64,000 bases of DNA from assembly GCA_002409595.1 (NCBI GenBank), contig DHNQ01000019.1, positions 1 through 64,000 on the forward strand, written 5' to 3'. Below, piece by piece: positions 62,736 to 64,000 of this stretch (position 1 is the stretch's first letter; each line of letters starts with the position of its first letter). The translations under genes and the position numbers were made by a program. The stretch is from Dysgonomonas sp. UBA5412. GTDB lineage: Bacteria > Bacteroidota > Bacteroidia > Bacteroidales > Dysgonomonadaceae. Below the pieces are notes generated by a model. The model saw nothing but the letters and a program-made list of their open reading frames with translations. It did not search any database and was not told the DNA's origin.

Positions 62736-63935
62736 ATGAAGATATTGGTATTGAACTGTGGAAGTTCATCTATTAAATATAAGCTTTTCGATATGGAAAG
62801 CAAAGAAGTAGTAGCCCAAGGTGTGGTAGAGAAAATAGGGCTCAAAGGCTCTTTTCTAAAAACACCTCTTCCTAATGGAGACAAGCTGATACTTGAAGGA
62901 GAAATACTAGAACATCAGGCGGGAATAGAATATATACTCGGTGTACTTACCAATGAAAAATACGGTTGTCTGAAATCGTTAAGTGAAATAGATGCTGTCG
63001 GACATCGCGTAGTTCATGGAGGAGAACAATTTAACAAAAGTGTATACATAACTGATGAAGTGGTAAAGAAGATGGAAGAGTGTATAGAGCTTGCCCCTTT
63101 ACATAATCCACCCAATCTGGCTGGCATCTATGCTGTGAAAGAGCTGATGGGAGACATACCTCAGGTAGGTGTTTTCGATACAGCCTTCCATCAAACAATG
63201 CCTCCTCAGGCTTATATGTACGGATTACCATACTCGTTGTATGAGAAATATGCTATTAGAAGATATGGGTTTCATGGTACAAGCCACCGCTATGTATCAC
63301 ACAAAGCATGCGAAATATTAGGTGTAAAATATGAAGATCAAAGAATCATTTCAGCCCATATTGGTAACGGAGGATCACTTGCAGCTATAAAAGGAGGAAA
63401 ATCCGTCGATACATCAATGGGTATGACTCCCGTAGAAGGCTTATTGATGGGTACTCGTAGCGGAGACGTTGATGCAGGCATTATTTCTTTTGTTATGGAG
63501 AAAGAAAATATTGGAACTCAGGCAATTTCTACTTTGGTAAATAAACATAGTGGACTCTTGGGTATATCCGGTGTTTCTTCCGATATGCGAGAAATTCGTG
63601 CAGCAATAGCGGCGGGAGATGAAAAAGCGAAGTTGGCTTACGATATGTTTGTTTATCGTATAAAAAAATATATCGGAGCATATACAGCAGCACTAGGAGG
63701 CGCAGACATCTTATTATTTACCGGAGGTATTGGTGAGAATGCAGTTTATATAAGAGAACAGGTTTGTCTCGATTTAGCATTTTTAGGCATTAAGCTTGAT
63801 GTAGAAAAGAATAACAAGATATTCGGAGAAGAAGCTGTAATAAGTTTACCAGACTCTAAAATTACAGTCATGGTAGTTCCAACGGACGAAGAATTTATGA
63901 TTGCATCGGATACTATGGAAATAGTAAACAAATAA
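62736..63935 (+). CDS. ackA: Acetate kinase
   Basis: Forms acetate and ATP from acetyl phosphate. 399 residues. ASKHA fold with VLNCGSSSIKYKL at the start, VVHGGE, FHGTSHRYVS, AHIGNGGS and FTGGIGENAVYIRE. Complete and intact. The last gene of the operon, 4 bp after the HAD-like gene, so the three are almost surely translated from one mRNA. The window ends 65 bp later, so its terminator is not seen. Confidence 0.97.
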   Translation: MKILVLNCGSSSIKYKLFDMESKEVVAQGVVEKIGLKGSFLKTPLPNGDKLILEGEILEHQAGIEYILGVLTNEKYGCLKSLSEIDAVGHRVVHGGEQFNKSVYITDEVVKKMEECIELAPLHNPPNLAGIYAVKELMGDIPQVGVFDTAFHQTMPPQAYMYGLPYSLYEKYAIRRYGFHGTSHRYVSHKACEILGVKYEDQRIISAHIGNGGSLAAIKGGKSVDTSMGMTPVEGLLMGTRSGDVDAGIISFVMEKENIGTQAISTLVNKHSGLLGISGVSSDMREIRAAIAAGDEKAKLAYDMFVYRIKKYIGAYTAALGGADILLFTGGIGENAVYIREQVCLDLAFLGIKLDVEKNNKIFGEEAVISLPDSKITVMVVPTDEEFMIASDTMEIVNK

Positions 63936-64000
63936 AATCCATAAAGCTAAAAGCTACAACTTACTTTAATTATTTGTTGTAACCAAAAGCCCTCAAAATA

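Noticed and set aside
1..64000. tRNA, rRNA, tmRNA, insertion sequences, integrases and prophage genes
   Set aside because: Intergenic regions were read on both strands for cloverleaf T-loops, terminal inverted repeats and transposase-like frames; none was found.

Overview
The window looks like chromosomal DNA of a Bacteroidales bacterium. A Dysgonomonas-like member of the Dysgonomonadaceae is my best guess, but no marker here settles the genus. The DNA is AT-rich. Many genes are preceded by the Bacteroidetes -7 promoter element TAnnTTTG. The families are typical of the phylum: a BlaI/M56-TonB pair, a lipoprotein alpha-2-macroglobulin, a TonB-dependent receptor with a carboxypeptidase-like N-terminal domain, a TPR-LuxR regulator facing a DUF3244 protein, and DUF5009 and DUF5040 proteins. 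I found no tRNA, rRNA, CRISPR array, insertion sequence or prophage gene, so this is core chromosome with small accessory patches.

Layout. 0.1-4.7 kb: an ADP-forming acyl-CoA synthetase and an LTA-synthase-like phosphotransferase, separated by a gene-free stretch carrying short repeats. 4.8-8.6 kb (minus): an amino-sugar operon of ROK kinase, a NagB-like/PIG-L fusion and NagB. 8.9-17.9 kb: recG, the M56/BlaI sensor pair, tsaB, rnr and a DUF5009 membrane protein. 18-25 kb: AIM24-like protein, hpt, adk, obgE, a Spy-like protein, pgeF and the agmatine-to-putrescine operon aguA-orf74-aguB. 25-30 kb: MFS transporter, a polytopic membrane protein and two tandem glycosyltransferase-like paralogues. 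30-42 kb: alpha-2-macroglobulin, the divergent metal transporters zupT/mntH, a small lipoprotein-Dabb-DNA-alkylation-repair cluster, and a TonB receptor paired with a Cys-rich HYC_CC_PP-like protein. 42-53 kb: FAD/4Fe-4S D-lactate-type dehydrogenase, eno, amidase, pepE, phosphopantetheinyl transferase, DUF5040 protein and an oxaloacetate-decarboxylase-alpha-like protein. 53-64 kb: NfnAB-like bifurcating oxidoreductase, TPR-LuxR/DUF3244, ybeY, fbp, a YcxB-like protein, and the operon pta-(3-hydroxyacyl-CoA dehydrogenase-like)-ackA.

How the genes fit together. Much of the window serves fermentative carbon and redox metabolism: acetate through Pta/AckA and possibly the ADP-forming synthetase, lactate-type 2-hydroxy acids, glycolysis and gluconeogenesis through Eno and Fbp, C4/C3 carboxyl transfer, and ferredoxin/NAD(P)H balancing. 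A second theme is amino sugars and the cell envelope.

Most interesting signals: (1) a fusion whose NagB half has lost all four catalytic residues while its PIG-L deacetylase half keeps its metal site, placed between a ROK kinase and an intact NagB, which suggests a NagA-independent N-acetylglucosamine route; (2) an OadA-like protein whose C-terminal domain has Tyr where the biotinylated Lys should be; (3) a 3-hydroxyacyl-CoA-dehydrogenase-like protein with a degraded active site inside the pta-ackA operon; (4) a short GTGACAAA-type repeat shared by two distant intergenic regions.
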